The notes below the pieces were generated by a model. It saw only the letters and a list, made by a program, of their open reading frames with translations, searched no databases and was not told the DNA's origin. A DNA stretch of 64,000 nt from CAUZIR01 sp965250195 (GTDB taxonomy: Bacteria; Chloroflexota; Dehalococcoidia; Lucifugimonadales; UBA2962): assembly GCA_965250195.1 (NCBI GenBank), contig OZ252295.1:434001-498000 (forward strand), written 5' to 3'. A program made the translations under genes and the position numbers. This document shows, in pieces, positions 1 through 8,566 of the stretch. Each line of letters opens with the position of its first letter. Within the stretch, counting starts at the first letter, position 1.

Positions 1-358
1 AACGGGCCGCCTCGGCGCTGGGCACCGTCTCGACCAGTAGCTCGGTGACGTCCACCTCCAGCTCGTTCATCAGGCTGAAGGTCGAGCCCAGCTCCAGCTG
101 CTCGGCCACAGCGGCGTTCACGTCCGCGTCGGCATACCCGAGCACAAGGGGCTGGTTGCCCATAATGAAGTCCAGGTACTCGCTGCCGTCGACGTCCCAT
201 ACCCGGCAGCCTTTCCCCCGGGCAAGGTACTTGGGTGCGAAGCCCTCCACGAACTGGGTAACCCCTTTACTGAACGTCTGGGACCCGGCGGGGATGATCT
301 CTTTCGCCCTGGCGTAGATCTCGTTCGACCGGTCGATTTTCGGCTTGCCACGGTTCAT
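1..358 (-). CDS. Class III (GSA-type) aminotransferase, N-terminal part
   Basis: The gene runs off the left edge, so only about 119 N-terminal residues are visible. They read like the start of glutamate-1-semialdehyde 2,1-aminomutase-type PLP aminotransferases: an N-terminal KIDRSNEIYARAKEIIPAG segment, then WDVDGSEYLDF and the GYADADVN stretch. The PLP lysine lies outside the window. The ATG overlaps the stop of the upstream cytidylyltransferase in an ATGA, so the two are translationally coupled. In this sugar-nucleotide setting it more likely aminates a keto sugar than serves heme synthesis; that is inference from context. Confidence 0.75.
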   Translation of the reverse strand, partial: MNRGKPKIDRSNEIYARAKEIIPAGSQTFSKGVTQFVEGFAPKYLARGKGCRVWDVDGSEYLDFIMGNQPLVLGYADADVNAAVAEQLELGSTFSLMNELEVDVTELLVETVPSAEAAR

Positions 359-1065
359 CGGCTTGTACTGGCCTCCTTCTGCATGGCCTCCCAGCGCTTC
401 AGGTCCTGCGGGGCGTCCACCTCCACCAGCCGTGAGGCGGTCCGCTCGTCGAGGAATACGGGCAATGTTTGGGGGCCGATCAGCTCGCTATTGAGTCTAT
501 CCACCTCGTCGGCGAACAGGCAGCAGACGTAATGGTAATGCTCCCAGGCGTCCGGCTTGTCCTGGCGACGGAACACGTCGTTGTCGATGAATTTGGCTAG
601 AGTCCCCGACTCGGGGTCGTGCGACCAAGTGTCGTAGGGGTGCGTCCCGGCCTTTATGAAAGTGCACAAGCTACGGGCGTACCCCGCCTCTATCTTGACT
701 TTGGCCTCATCAAAATCGCGCTTGTCACGGTACATCACAGGGAGGTATATCAGCCACAGAACGGTGCCCGCCGGGTAACCCATGTCGATGACTAGGTTCT
801 GGAATACCGACTTGATCGACACGTCGCACCCGGCCAGGTGCGCCGGCCTCCGGTGGACGTCGTAGCCGGTCTCCTCAGCAAGGCCGACGATCACGGGGTC
901 GTCCGTGGAAACGACTACTCCGTCCAGCCAGTCGAGCCGGCTGAGGAATTCGGCCGTGTGCGAGAACAGCAGCCGGTTCTTGTGGGGGAACCCGACGCTG
1001 CCTTCCCGGGCGGGGATGACGGCTACGTGGACCGGCGATGATCCTCGCATTGGAGATTGGGTCAC
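355..1065 (-). CDS. CMP-nonulosonate-type cytidylyltransferase
   Basis: A 236-residue NeuA/SpsF-like nucleotidyltransferase. The family normally activates 2-keto-3-deoxy acids (sialic, legionaminic, pseudaminic or Kdo type) with CTP to give CMP-sugars. Visible are the N-terminal nucleotide-binding signature VAVIPAREGS (around residue 14) followed by HKN, and VVSTDDPVI further on. It starts with GTG at 1065 in a GTGA overlap with the GNAT gene; an ATG at 1050 is an alternative. The NeuB-like gene in the same operon supports a role in activating an ulosonic acid. Which sugar is made cannot be read from the sequence. Confidence 0.8.
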   Translation of the reverse strand: MTQSPMRGSSPVHVAVIPAREGSVGFPHKNRLLFSHTAEFLSRLDWLDGVVVSTDDPVIVGLAEETGYDVHRRPAHLAGCDVSIKSVFQNLVIDMGYPAGTVLWLIYLPVMYRDKRDFDEAKVKIEAGYARSLCTFIKAGTHPYDTWSHDPESGTLAKFIDNDVFRRQDKPDAWEHYHYVCCLFADEVDRLNSELIGPQTLPVFLDERTASRLVEVDAPQDLKRWEAMQKEASTSR

Positions 1066-1724
1066 ATTAAAAACCGGAGGCGGGCGGCTTCGCTCTCCGA
1101 TGCTTCGACGCTCGAGGGCAGCCCCTCGGGTTCCCGACCCGGTTCGTCACCCGAAGCCGCTGTCTTCGCGGCGTGGGGTAGCCCATATCGATTCTCGAAC
1201 TCCGTCCGGAGCATTGCGAGTTTGACCACGTCGTGGAACTCGCCCCTCCAAAACAGCGCTTGACGCAGTATCCCTTCGCGCTTCATACCGACCTTCTCAT
1301 TGTTGCGGAGGGACATCTCGTTGCCGGCCAATGCGATGGAGTGGACACGATTCATGCCCAACTCGACAAACGCGTATCTCAATAGCATGGTCAGAACTTC
1401 GGTCCCGTACCCTTTGCCTCGATAATCGACATCTCCGATTAGACGGCCATACAGACATTTGCGGTTCTTCTGATCTACCTCGCTCAGTCGAGCATTTCCC
1501 ACGTACTTGTCATTGCTCTTATCGCAAATGGCAAACATATAGGCTGTCGGTGGCTGAGATTCACGGTAGAACTTCTCCAGTTCCGCCCTCTCCGTTGGAC
1601 CGCTGGCGAGGATGTAATAAGAGATTTGGGGGTCGTTTATCCAATTCAACCACCCTCGGTCAAGATCCTCAAGTTCAACCGGGCGCAAATAGAGCCGCTC
1701 ACCTTCCTGGACCGCGTGCCTCAT
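1062..1724 (-). CDS. GNAT-family N-acetyltransferase
   Basis: A 220-residue RimJ/PseH-like acetyltransferase. The acetyl-CoA-binding region is visible as DYRGKGYGTEV (about residues 100-110), followed by a NRVHSIALAGNEMSLR segment typical of the family. The last 35 or so residues, after the GNAT fold, look low-complexity. It overlaps both neighbours by 4 bases inside the sugar operon. The likely job is N-acylation of an amino sugar made by the adjacent aminotransferase. The substrate is inferred from context only. Confidence 0.8.
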   Translation of the reverse strand: MRHAVQEGERLYLRPVELEDLDRGWLNWINDPQISYYILASGPTERAELEKFYRESQPPTAYMFAICDKSNDKYVGNARLSEVDQKNRKCLYGRLIGDVDYRGKGYGTEVLTMLLRYAFVELGMNRVHSIALAGNEMSLRNNEKVGMKREGILRQALFWRGEFHDVVKLAMLRTEFENRYGLPHAAKTAASGDEPGREPEGLPSSVEASESEAARLRFLM

Positions 1725-2620
1725 TTGGCTTCACCTCCGCGCTCGATGCTGGGGTTGGTAAGTGACGAAGCACTCACAGTCAACGCTCTGTTGACGAGAT
1801 TCAAATGCTTCCGAGCGTCGCCCAAAAAGTCGTCACCGCGGACCGTCTCGAGCACCAGCGGGCCATCGTATCCAGTCTCTGTCAGGGCGGCAAACGCCCC
1901 CACGAAGTCGACTTCGCCCTCGCCCAGTGGGACGTTGGGCCCGCCCGGCGAGCGGTCCTTTACATGTACCCCTCTTATCCTGTCACCGAGGATCGCGATT
2001 TCGGCTACCGGGTCGAACCCGTCGGCCACGGCGTTCCCCAGGTCGTAATACACGCCGAAGGCGGGGTGGGCCACTTCGTCCACCCATCCGCTCAGCACGT
2101 CCGCAGCCAGGTCCGTTTCCACCGCCAGCGCAAGCCCACCGGAAGCCGCCAGTTCCAGGGCGGGCCGCAACAGTCCTGTGAGACGGAGTCGGCCGCCTAC
2201 GTCCTCAACTGAGGATTGCTCGATGAACGGCAACAGCATGCACGCGGCCCCGATCTCAACCGTCGCCTCCACCAGCCGCTCAAGCAGCCTCAGGTCGTGG
2301 CCTGGCTCACCTGAGATGAGGCCGCCTCCCTTGAAATGGTCGGCGCAAACCGTCGCCGTTCTCACCCCGGACTCTCGGCCGGCGGCAACTATGTCCCGCT
2401 GGCCGTCGCCGGTCAAGATGGGGTTGGTGGAAAGGGACCTGGTATCGAGCAGCCACTCGACGGTGTCGAACCCCAATCGGGCCGCCTCTTCGTACTCCAC
2501 CCTCCATCGGTCGCCCGGGAAGTACTGAGGGTTGTCAGGCCTCGGGGGTGACAGACGACCCTGCATCAAGCCAATCGGATAGCGCCGAGCGGTCAACGCA
2601 GCCAATGCGTCAGCACTCAC
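1721..2620 (-). CDS. Sugar phosphate isomerase/epimerase (xylose-isomerase-like TIM barrel)
   Basis: A 299-residue protein of the AP-endonuclease-2/xylose isomerase-like superfamily. It opens with YPIGLMQGRLSP, which is characteristic of sugar-cluster members, and has the metal-site acidic residues spread as expected: FDTVEW, AVETDLAAD, GVYYDLGNAV, GVHVKD and LVLETV near the end. These enzymes isomerise or epimerise small sugars with a divalent metal. It overlaps its neighbours by 4 bases on each side. The substrate is unknown. Confidence 0.75.
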   Translation of the reverse strand: MSADALAALTARRYPIGLMQGRLSPPRPDNPQYFPGDRWRVEYEEAARLGFDTVEWLLDTRSLSTNPILTGDGQRDIVAAGRESGVRTATVCADHFKGGGLISGEPGHDLRLLERLVEATVEIGAACMLLPFIEQSSVEDVGGRLRLTGLLRPALELAASGGLALAVETDLAADVLSGWVDEVAHPAFGVYYDLGNAVADGFDPVAEIAILGDRIRGVHVKDRSPGGPNVPLGEGEVDFVGAFAALTETGYDGPLVLETVRGDDFLGDARKHLNLVNRALTVSASSLTNPSIERGGEAK

Positions 2621-3306
2621 GGCTTTATGGCGAATGTGGAGGGGGAGTAGGCGTTGGGCACCACCTTGAGCTCGACGCCCCTGCTGGAAAAGAACTCGTC
2701 CACGGCATCCGACTCCCCCCAGCCCCGCGCGCCGTACTCGTCCATCACAATTACCCCCGCCCTGCTGACCACAGGGTAGAAGGCCTCCAGGGCCGCCTTC
2801 GTTCCCTCGTAGGTGTCTAGATCGAGGTGCAGTAGCGAGATGCGAAACCCGGGGTTCTCCTCCACGTAGCGCGCGGCCGTTTCGGCGATGTCCCCGGCCA
2901 CCAGCTCGACTCTGTCTCCTGCACCCATCGCCCAGGCGACGCTCATCAGAGCCTCGGGCTCGACGCCCTCGAACGACGCCTCACTAACGTATTCCCCTGC
3001 GGAGACCTGCTCTTCCTTTCTGAGTTCACCCCCGAACTCTGTGAACGTGTCCAGACCCACGACCCCCTTACTCGAGCCCGGGGAGTAGATCTCCAGGAGC
3101 TTGAGCCAGTACATGAGACCCGTTCCCTTGAAGACCCCACATTCGACGACATCCCCGGGGACCTTGAGCGAGCGGCGGAACAGGTCGTAGCGGACCAGCA
3201 TCTTCCGCACCCGACCCAGGTCTGAGCTGAGCAGCAGAGAGTTGTAGGAGTCCCACAACTCCTGCTCCGACGGGCCGTTGCCGTCTCCAGGGGTCGCCTC
3301 AGTCAC
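2617..3306 (-). CDS. TylF/MycF-type O-methyltransferase
   Basis: A 229-residue SAM-dependent methyltransferase of the macrocin O-methyltransferase (TylF) family. Landmarks are DVVECGVFKGTGLMYW (SAM-binding loop, about residues 53-68), VVGLDTFTEF, and LLHLDLDTYEGT followed by VIVMDEYGARGWGES, which carry the acidic metal ligands. The family methylates sugar hydroxyls. In this operon it probably decorates the exported glycan or its precursor. It starts 12 bases after the NeuB-like stop. Confidence 0.8.
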   Translation of the reverse strand: MTEATPGDGNGPSEQELWDSYNSLLLSSDLGRVRKMLVRYDLFRRSLKVPGDVVECGVFKGTGLMYWLKLLEIYSPGSSKGVVGLDTFTEFGGELRKEEQVSAGEYVSEASFEGVEPEALMSVAWAMGAGDRVELVAGDIAETAARYVEENPGFRISLLHLDLDTYEGTKAALEAFYPVVSRAGVIVMDEYGARGWGESDAVDEFFSSRGVELKVVPNAYSPSTFAIKP

Positions 3307-3318
3307 CAGCCACGCTCC

Positions 3319-4251
3319 TCAGACCGTGCCCAGGGTGTCTACGCGGCGGAGTTTGTCGATGATGGGCCTCTCTGATTCGTAGACTTTTTTTTGCCCATCA
3401 CCCCTGGCCCGCTCCCAAATCCGGATGTTCTGGCACAGGAGTTCCAGTCCCCGGCGCTCCAGGCTCGCCGCCTGGTCGGAGCCCCACATCGCCCGGCTCA
3501 GGGTAATGTGACGCTCGACCGCCGAAGCGCCCAAGGCCGCCGCCATGACGGAGGTGAACACTCCCGGTTCGTGGCCGCTGTAACCGATGGGCACGGCGAA
3601 CTCGGACATGAAAGCCGTTATCGCGCTCAGGTTCAGTTCATCCACCGCGGCGGGGTAGGTGGAGGTGCAGTGCATGATGATGTATTGATCTCCCAGGCGA
3701 GCCTCCACGATGCTCACGGCGGAGCGTATCTGCTCCATGGTGCTCATACCCGTAGAGAGGATGATCGGCCGGCCTTTGGATGCCGTGTAATCCAACAGGT
3801 CACGGTCCGTCAGAGAAGCCGAGGCGATCTTGTAGCACGACGGCGAGAACTGCTCAATGAAATCGACACTGCCTTCGTCCCAGCATGAGGCGAACCACAT
3901 CATCCCTACCTCGCGGCAGTAACGGTCCAACTCCGAATACTCCTCGCGGTCGAATTCCAGCCCTCGCTTGAGGTCCCCGTTGGTGTCTCCGAATTGGCTC
4001 TCCCGCGGACGGGCTAACTCCTCTTCCGTGTACACGACCTCCAAGGTCCGTTTCTGCAACTTGACGGCGTCTACGCCATTGACCACCGCCATGTCTATGA
4101 GCTGTTTCGCCACCTCCAGGTCGCCGTTGTGGTTGATACCGATCTCGGCGATTATGAAGCAGGGCTCGCCGTCGCCGACCAACCTGTCCCCGACCCGGAC
4201 CTTGCTTTTCCTAGCCGGCGTCGCTCCGTCCCGGTTAGACGCGCCCGACAT
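3319..4251 (-). CDS. NeuB-like sialic/ulosonic acid synthase lacking the SAF domain
   Basis: A 310-residue PEP-dependent condensing enzyme of the NeuB/SpsE TIM-barrel family. Seen are FIIAEIGINHNGDLE (about residues 33-47), VDAVKLQKR, the YKIASASLTDRDLL segment, ILSTGMST, IMHCTSTYPA and the metal-binding IGYSGHEPG. The family condenses PEP with an aldose such as ManNAc. Typical members are about 340-350 residues and end in an antifreeze-like SAF domain; this one stops shortly after the barrel. The 5-prime end lies inside gmhA by 17 bases, which implies coupling. Confidence 0.85.
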   Translation of the reverse strand: MSGASNRDGATPARKSKVRVGDRLVGDGEPCFIIAEIGINHNGDLEVAKQLIDMAVVNGVDAVKLQKRTLEVVYTEEELARPRESQFGDTNGDLKRGLEFDREEYSELDRYCREVGMMWFASCWDEGSVDFIEQFSPSCYKIASASLTDRDLLDYTASKGRPIILSTGMSTMEQIRSAVSIVEARLGDQYIIMHCTSTYPAAVDELNLSAITAFMSEFAVPIGYSGHEPGVFTSVMAAALGASAVERHITLSRAMWGSDQAASLERRGLELLCQNIRIWERARGDGQKKVYESERPIIDKLRRVDTLGTV

Positions 4252-4888
4252 TCCCGCCCCCCTTCACTTCCGACGGCTCGTTGGCACCCGGGCGCTGAAG
4301 GTGCCACTCGATCAAGTCGCAGAGCGTGTGGACTAACGCCACGTGACCTTCCTGAATGCGCTGGGTGTTAGTGGAGGGGACGCGGACGAGATGATGAACC
4401 CGGCCCAACAACTCGCCGCCTTCCATCCCGGTCAGTCCGGCGGTCACGAGTCCGGTTTCGTTGGCCACACCTACAGCCTCGACGACGTTCTTTGAGTTGC
4501 CGCTCGTGGTTATCGCCAGGGCGACGTCACCCGGGCGGCCGAGCGCCTCGACTTGCCTGGCGAAAACTGAATCGAAGGCGAAGTCGTTGCCAATGGCGGT
4601 GATCACCGAGGTATCCGCGGTCAGGGCCAATGCGGGCAGGGCCCGGCGCTCCCCGATGTAGTGGCCGACCAGTTCGGCGGCCAGGTGCTGGGAATCGGCC
4701 GCGCTGCCGCCGTTGCCGAATACTAGGAGTTTGTTCCCTCCCTCGATCGCCAGGGAGATCGCCTCGCCCAGATCCACTAGGGCGCCGACCAGGGACTCGG
4801 AAGCGACCATCGCCCGCTTCATCTCGGCCGATTCCGAGAGGCCTGAAGTGACGATGCCACGAAGGTCGGCTTGAGCGTCGTTTTCCAA
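4235..4888 (-). CDS. gmhA: Phosphoheptose isomerase-like SIS protein
   Basis: A 217-residue SIS-domain protein close to sedoheptulose-7-phosphate isomerase. Clear GmhA hallmarks are LLVFGNGGSAADSQHLAAE (about residues 53-71), the ALTADTSVITAIGND stretch and ITTSGNSKNV. A late Gln/Glu/His-containing region (IQEGHVALVHTLCDLIE) carries the usual metal ligands. It would isomerise a ketose phosphate into the substrate for the sugar pathway. It lies 7 bases after the HAD phosphatase gene and overlaps the NeuB-like gene. The symbol denotes the family; the exact substrate is not proven. Confidence 0.82.
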   Translation of the reverse strand: MENDAQADLRGIVTSGLSESAEMKRAMVASESLVGALVDLGEAISLAIEGGNKLLVFGNGGSAADSQHLAAELVGHYIGERRALPALALTADTSVITAIGNDFAFDSVFARQVEALGRPGDVALAITTSGNSKNVVEAVGVANETGLVTAGLTGMEGGELLGRVHHLVRVPSTNTQRIQEGHVALVHTLCDLIEWHLQRPGANEPSEVKGGGNVGRV

Positions 4889-4895
4889 GCTGCCC

Positions 4896-5225
4896 TTAAC
4901 GGTTCAGCGAGGCTTCCGACGGGATCGGCCGCCCATTAAGCCAGTCCACTGGGTGGACCGACTTGTCATCCACGTAAAGATCAGCGTGGGGCTTTCCCAT
5001 GATTAGATCGTGGTATTTCACGTTCCACTCGCGGAGTTGGCATTCAGTAAGCTCGCGCCAATCCAAGCCGGTGGTGGCTCCCCTGGCGGTGAAAAAGATT
5101 ATCCGGTGGCCATCGTTGTAGAGGTCGTTTACGCGCTGTATGACATGGGTACGAGGGCGAGCGGTCTCGTACTGACCGTTCGTGTTGTCACAGATCGTCC
5201 CGTCGATGTCAAAACAGAAGTCCAA
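4896..5225 (-). CDS. Small HAD-family phosphatase
   Basis: A 109-residue HAD-superfamily protein with motif I FDIDGTICDN at residues 5-14, motif II in IIFFTARG, and motif IV in DLYVDDKSVHPVDW. Only a minimal core is present, with no cap domain. The start is TTG. Such short HADs accompany GmhA-type isomerases in polysaccharide loci, where they remove a phosphate from a sugar intermediate. The 210 bases between this gene and the exporter ATPase gene contain no further ORF. Confidence 0.75.
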   Translation of the reverse strand: MDFCFDIDGTICDNTNGQYETARPRTHVIQRVNDLYNDGHRIIFFTARGATTGLDWRELTECQLREWNVKYHDLIMGKPHADLYVDDKSVHPVDWLNGRPIPSEASLNR

Positions 5226-5435
5226 ACGTTCAATCCTCGGTCCGCGCGGATCCGAGTTTCATACGGATACAGCGGAATTCAAGCTATCACCAAGATTACC
5301 CGGGGGCCACGGGCCCGCACAAGGGGCAGTCGGGCCTCTTCCGGTCACTGTCCACGGGCACTCATTGGTCGTTTTGCAGCAGAGGGGTTAAGGACTCCAC
5401 GATCTATCGGCCGAGAGGTCCATCCTGCCCTACGA

Positions 5436-6734
5436 TCACAGAGGCTCCACCTCTCGGGTAATCTCCCATTTCAGCGGTACCAGAAGGGCCCCCACCCGAT
5501 GGCCACCATGTGTAGTCCCAAAGGGCTGGCCGTTAGACAATTGGAATGAGAAGTCATACCGGTCTGTCCCCCCAGCGCCGAGTGAGGCGGCGACCCCCAC
5601 CCTGTACCAACCAGCATTAAAGACGTTCCCGGGCAATTCAACTTTGGTAGTGTACCGACCGGGCTGCTGCAGGGTCTCCTCCTGACCCAAATCGTGGCTA
5701 CTAGAACTGAAGATGTTCATATCATCGGCCCCGTACAGTACGCAACCGATATACGCGTCCGTACGGCATTCTCGTAATGTCACTTCTATTTCGACTGTAA
5801 TTGGAAAACGATTGTCGAATTCCACTGCAGGCTGCCCGAGATGGCCCAGCAGTCGAATCCGGCGTATCTGAAGTATCTTGTTCTGGTCCTCGGGCAGTGT
5901 TAGGTCAATGCGGCCGGACAAATCTCCAGGAACCGACTGCATGGTCAACGACCTGGACAGGTAGCGGTCGACCACCACATCGGGGTCGCCGACGAACTCT
6001 ACTTTCCCATCCTCCAGTAGCACCGCCGACGTACACAAACGCTTGATAGCACCCATGTTGTGGCTCACGAACAGCACCGTCCGGCCGCCCTTGGCCATCT
6101 CTCCCATCTTTCCCAGGCATTTGCGCTGGAATTCTGCGTCGCCCACCGCCAGCACCTCATCGACGATCAGTATTTCCGGCTCCAAATGTGCGGCTACGGA
6201 GAACGCCAGCCGAACCGTCATGCCGCTTGAGTAACGCTTCACAGGGGTATCAATAAACTTTTCTACCCCGGAAAAGTCCACGATCTCGTCGAACCTGGCT
6301 TTGACGTCACCGCGAGTCATACCCAGGATGGTCCCGTTAAGGTACACGTTCTCCCTACCCGTCAACTCGGGATGAAACCCGGTACCTACTTCCAGAAGGC
6401 TGGACACCCGACCCCAAACGGTTGCGGTCCCCGAAGTCGGCTCTGTAATGCGGGCCAAGATCTTCAGCAGAGTGGATTTGCCGGCGCCGTTGCGGCCGAT
6501 CACGCCCATCCTTTCTCCCCGCTTCACCTCGAAGCCGACGTCGCAGAGCGCCCAGATCACGTCCCGTTCGTCCGCCGACTCGGTGAACGAGGTAAGGCGA
6601 CGCAGGTTTCGCCAGCCACGGATCGGCTGAAACAAAACCCGACCAATCTGCCCCACTAGCGAGTCCGGCCCGGTTTCTCGCCCGCCGATGCGGTAGCGTT
6701 TGGACAGTCTTTCTACCGAGATTGCTGTTTCCAT
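5436..6734 (-). CDS. wzt: Polysaccharide ABC exporter ATPase with C-terminal Wzt domain
   Basis: A 432-residue ATPase of the teichoic acid/O-antigen exporter family. It has Walker A GRNGAGKST (about residues 79-87), signature YSSGMTVRLAF, Walker B ILIVDEVLAVGD and the switch histidine in FVSHNMG. Residues from about 270 to the end form an extra beta-rich domain (IEVTLRECRTDAYIGCVLYG onward), as in Wzt carbohydrate-binding domains that recognise the glycan end. It directly follows its permease gene (7-base gap), forming a complete exporter. Confidence 0.9.
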   Translation of the reverse strand: METAISVERLSKRYRIGGRETGPDSLVGQIGRVLFQPIRGWRNLRRLTSFTESADERDVIWALCDVGFEVKRGERMGVIGRNGAGKSTLLKILARITEPTSGTATVWGRVSSLLEVGTGFHPELTGRENVYLNGTILGMTRGDVKARFDEIVDFSGVEKFIDTPVKRYSSGMTVRLAFSVAAHLEPEILIVDEVLAVGDAEFQRKCLGKMGEMAKGGRTVLFVSHNMGAIKRLCTSAVLLEDGKVEFVGDPDVVVDRYLSRSLTMQSVPGDLSGRIDLTLPEDQNKILQIRRIRLLGHLGQPAVEFDNRFPITVEIEVTLRECRTDAYIGCVLYGADDMNIFSSSSHDLGQEETLQQPGRYTTKVELPGNVFNAGWYRVGVAASLGAGGTDRYDFSFQLSNGQPFGTTHGGHRVGALLVPLKWEITREVEPL

Positions 6735-6741
6735 GATCCGA

Positions 6742-7614
6742 CTACGCCACGTCCGCGAAGGTGCGTTCCATGCGACGAAAGTAGAGGCTGCCGAAGAGGA
6801 GCACCGCTACCGAGGTGGCGGCACCAATTCCAATCAGGTCCCAGGGCATCGGCGTGGTACCAAGAAGGGCCGATCGGAAACCCCCGATTACCCCCACCAT
6901 CGGATTAATTGCATATATGAGGTGGAAGCGTTCCGGGAGGAGGCTCACCGGGTAGACGACAGGCGTCCCGTACATGAGCAACTGGGTCACGAGCGCTATG
7001 CCGTACCTGACATCCCGGTACTGGATGGCCATCGCCGTCAGCCACATGCCCAGTCCCAGGGAGGTCATGATCAAGATGAGAACTAGGACGGGGAGCGCAG
7101 CTACCCAAACCGTCGGCCCGATCCGATACGCCACCATGAGAATAATTACAAGGAGGAACGCGATGAGAAAGTCGATAATCCGAGATGCTACGGCGGACAG
7201 AGGGAGGATCGCCCGCGGGAAGTACACCTTCGTCAACATTCCGGTGCTGGCCGAAAGGCTGTTGGTAGCATCGATCAGGGAGTTCGAGAAATAAGCCCAC
7301 GGGACCAGAGCGACGTAGCTGAACACCGCGTATGGCGCACCGTCCGACCCGATGCCGACCAGACGGCCGAATACGAACGTGAACGCGATCATGAAAAAGA
7401 CCGGCTGAATGAGCGCCCATCCGATCCCCAGGGCAGACTGGGCGTAACGGGCCTTGATATCCCGCCAGACGACGAAGTAGAGCATGTCTCGGTATCGCCA
7501 CAACTCCCCCAGGTCGACCGGCTTCCATCCCGAACCAGGCTTGATCACAAATGGCCGGAAGGCGTCCGGATCCCTACCACCGGAGGGTCGCTCTGGCTGG
7601 TCTAGTCGAGTCAC
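6742..7614 (-). CDS. wzm: Polysaccharide ABC exporter permease (Wzm)
   Basis: A 290-residue ABC-2 type permease with about six membrane helices. Family landmarks are FVVWRDIKARYAQSALG before helix 1, MLTKVYFPRAILPLS and TPVVYPVSLLP. It starts with GTG just after the fucose-synthase-like gene and precedes the Wzt ATPase gene. A broken relative of this gene lies at 9820-10153. It moves lipid-linked glycan across the inner membrane together with the adjacent ATPase. Confidence 0.9.
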   Translation of the reverse strand: MTRLDQPERPSGGRDPDAFRPFVIKPGSGWKPVDLGELWRYRDMLYFVVWRDIKARYAQSALGIGWALIQPVFFMIAFTFVFGRLVGIGSDGAPYAVFSYVALVPWAYFSNSLIDATNSLSASTGMLTKVYFPRAILPLSAVASRIIDFLIAFLLVIILMVAYRIGPTVWVAALPVLVLILIMTSLGLGMWLTAMAIQYRDVRYGIALVTQLLMYGTPVVYPVSLLPERFHLIYAINPMVGVIGGFRSALLGTTPMPWDLIGIGAATSVAVLLFGSLYFRRMERTFADVA

Positions 7615-7615
7615 A

Positions 7616-8563
7616 TCAGCCCGTACTGGCGGTCAGATGCCATTCGATGGTCTGCCTCAGTCCTTCTTCAAGACCCGTCGTCGCCTCGAAGTCGAACCGC
7701 TCACGTGCCTGTGACGTATCCAAGCTACGTCGTGGTTGGCCGTCGGGCTTGGTGTTGTCCCAAATCAACCTGCCCTCGAAGCAAGTGAGATCGGCGATCA
7801 TCTCAGCCAGGTACTTAATTGACACCTCTCGACCCGAGCCCAGGTTGACGGGGTCGGCGCCGTCGTACCTCTCGGCAGCCAGCACTATCCCCCTGGCGGC
7901 ATCGTCTACGTACAAGAACTCTCTGGAGGCAGCGCCGGTCCCCCAAACGGTCACCGCGTCCACACCCTGCCGTCTAGCGTCCACAAATTTCTCGATCAGC
8001 GCGGGGATGACATGGCTAGTGGCTGGGTCGACGTTGTCCCCCGGACCATACAAGTTTGCAGGCATCAAGTGGACCGCATTGAACCCATACTGCTGTCGGT
8101 ATGCCTGAGACTGGACCAACAGCATTTTTTTTGCGAGGCCGTAGGGCGCGTTGGTCTCCTCGGGATAGCCATTCCAGAGGTTCTCTTCCCGAAACGGTAC
8201 CGGAGTCATCTTTGGGTAGGCGCAGATGGTACCCACCGACACCAGCTTTTCGACTCCGGCCTTCCACGACTCGTGGCACACCTGCACGCCCATCATCACG
8301 TTGTCGTAGAAGTACTCAGCCGGGTGCTCCACGTTCGCTCCGATGCCCCCGACGTTGGCGCTCAGATGGATTACCACCTGGGGATCGGAATCTTGCAAAA
8401 CTCTGACTACAGCTGCGCGATCCACCAGGTCGTAGTCTGCACTCCGTGGGACGAAAACCTCCCCGGCACCAAGGCGCTGGAGCTCAGCCACCACCCTGCG
8501 GCCCAGGAACCCAGCGCCGCCGGTGACCAGCACGTTCTTGCCGGTCCAAAAACCTACGTCCAT
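7616..8563 (-). CDS. fcl: GDP-L-fucose synthase-like epimerase/reductase
   Basis: A 315-residue extended SDR. It has the NAD(P) loop TGGAGFLGRRVV (about residues 14-25) and the catalytic YxxxK in APYGLAKKM. GDP-fucose synthetase-type segments are also present: HLSANVGGIGAN, CAYPKMTPVPF and NLYGPGDNVDPATSHVIPAL. It would convert the 4-keto product of the adjacent Gmd to GDP-L-fucose or a related 6-deoxyhexose. It sits between Gmd and the exporter with gaps of 3 and 1 bases. Confidence 0.88.
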   Translation of the reverse strand: MDVGFWTGKNVLVTGGAGFLGRRVVAELQRLGAGEVFVPRSADYDLVDRAAVVRVLQDSDPQVVIHLSANVGGIGANVEHPAEYFYDNVMMGVQVCHESWKAGVEKLVSVGTICAYPKMTPVPFREENLWNGYPEETNAPYGLAKKMLLVQSQAYRQQYGFNAVHLMPANLYGPGDNVDPATSHVIPALIEKFVDARRQGVDAVTVWGTGAASREFLYVDDAARGIVLAAERYDGADPVNLGSGREVSIKYLAEMIADLTCFEGRLIWDNTKPDGQPRRSLDTSQARERFDFEATTGLEEGLRQTIEWHLTASTG

Positions 8564-8566
8564 CGG

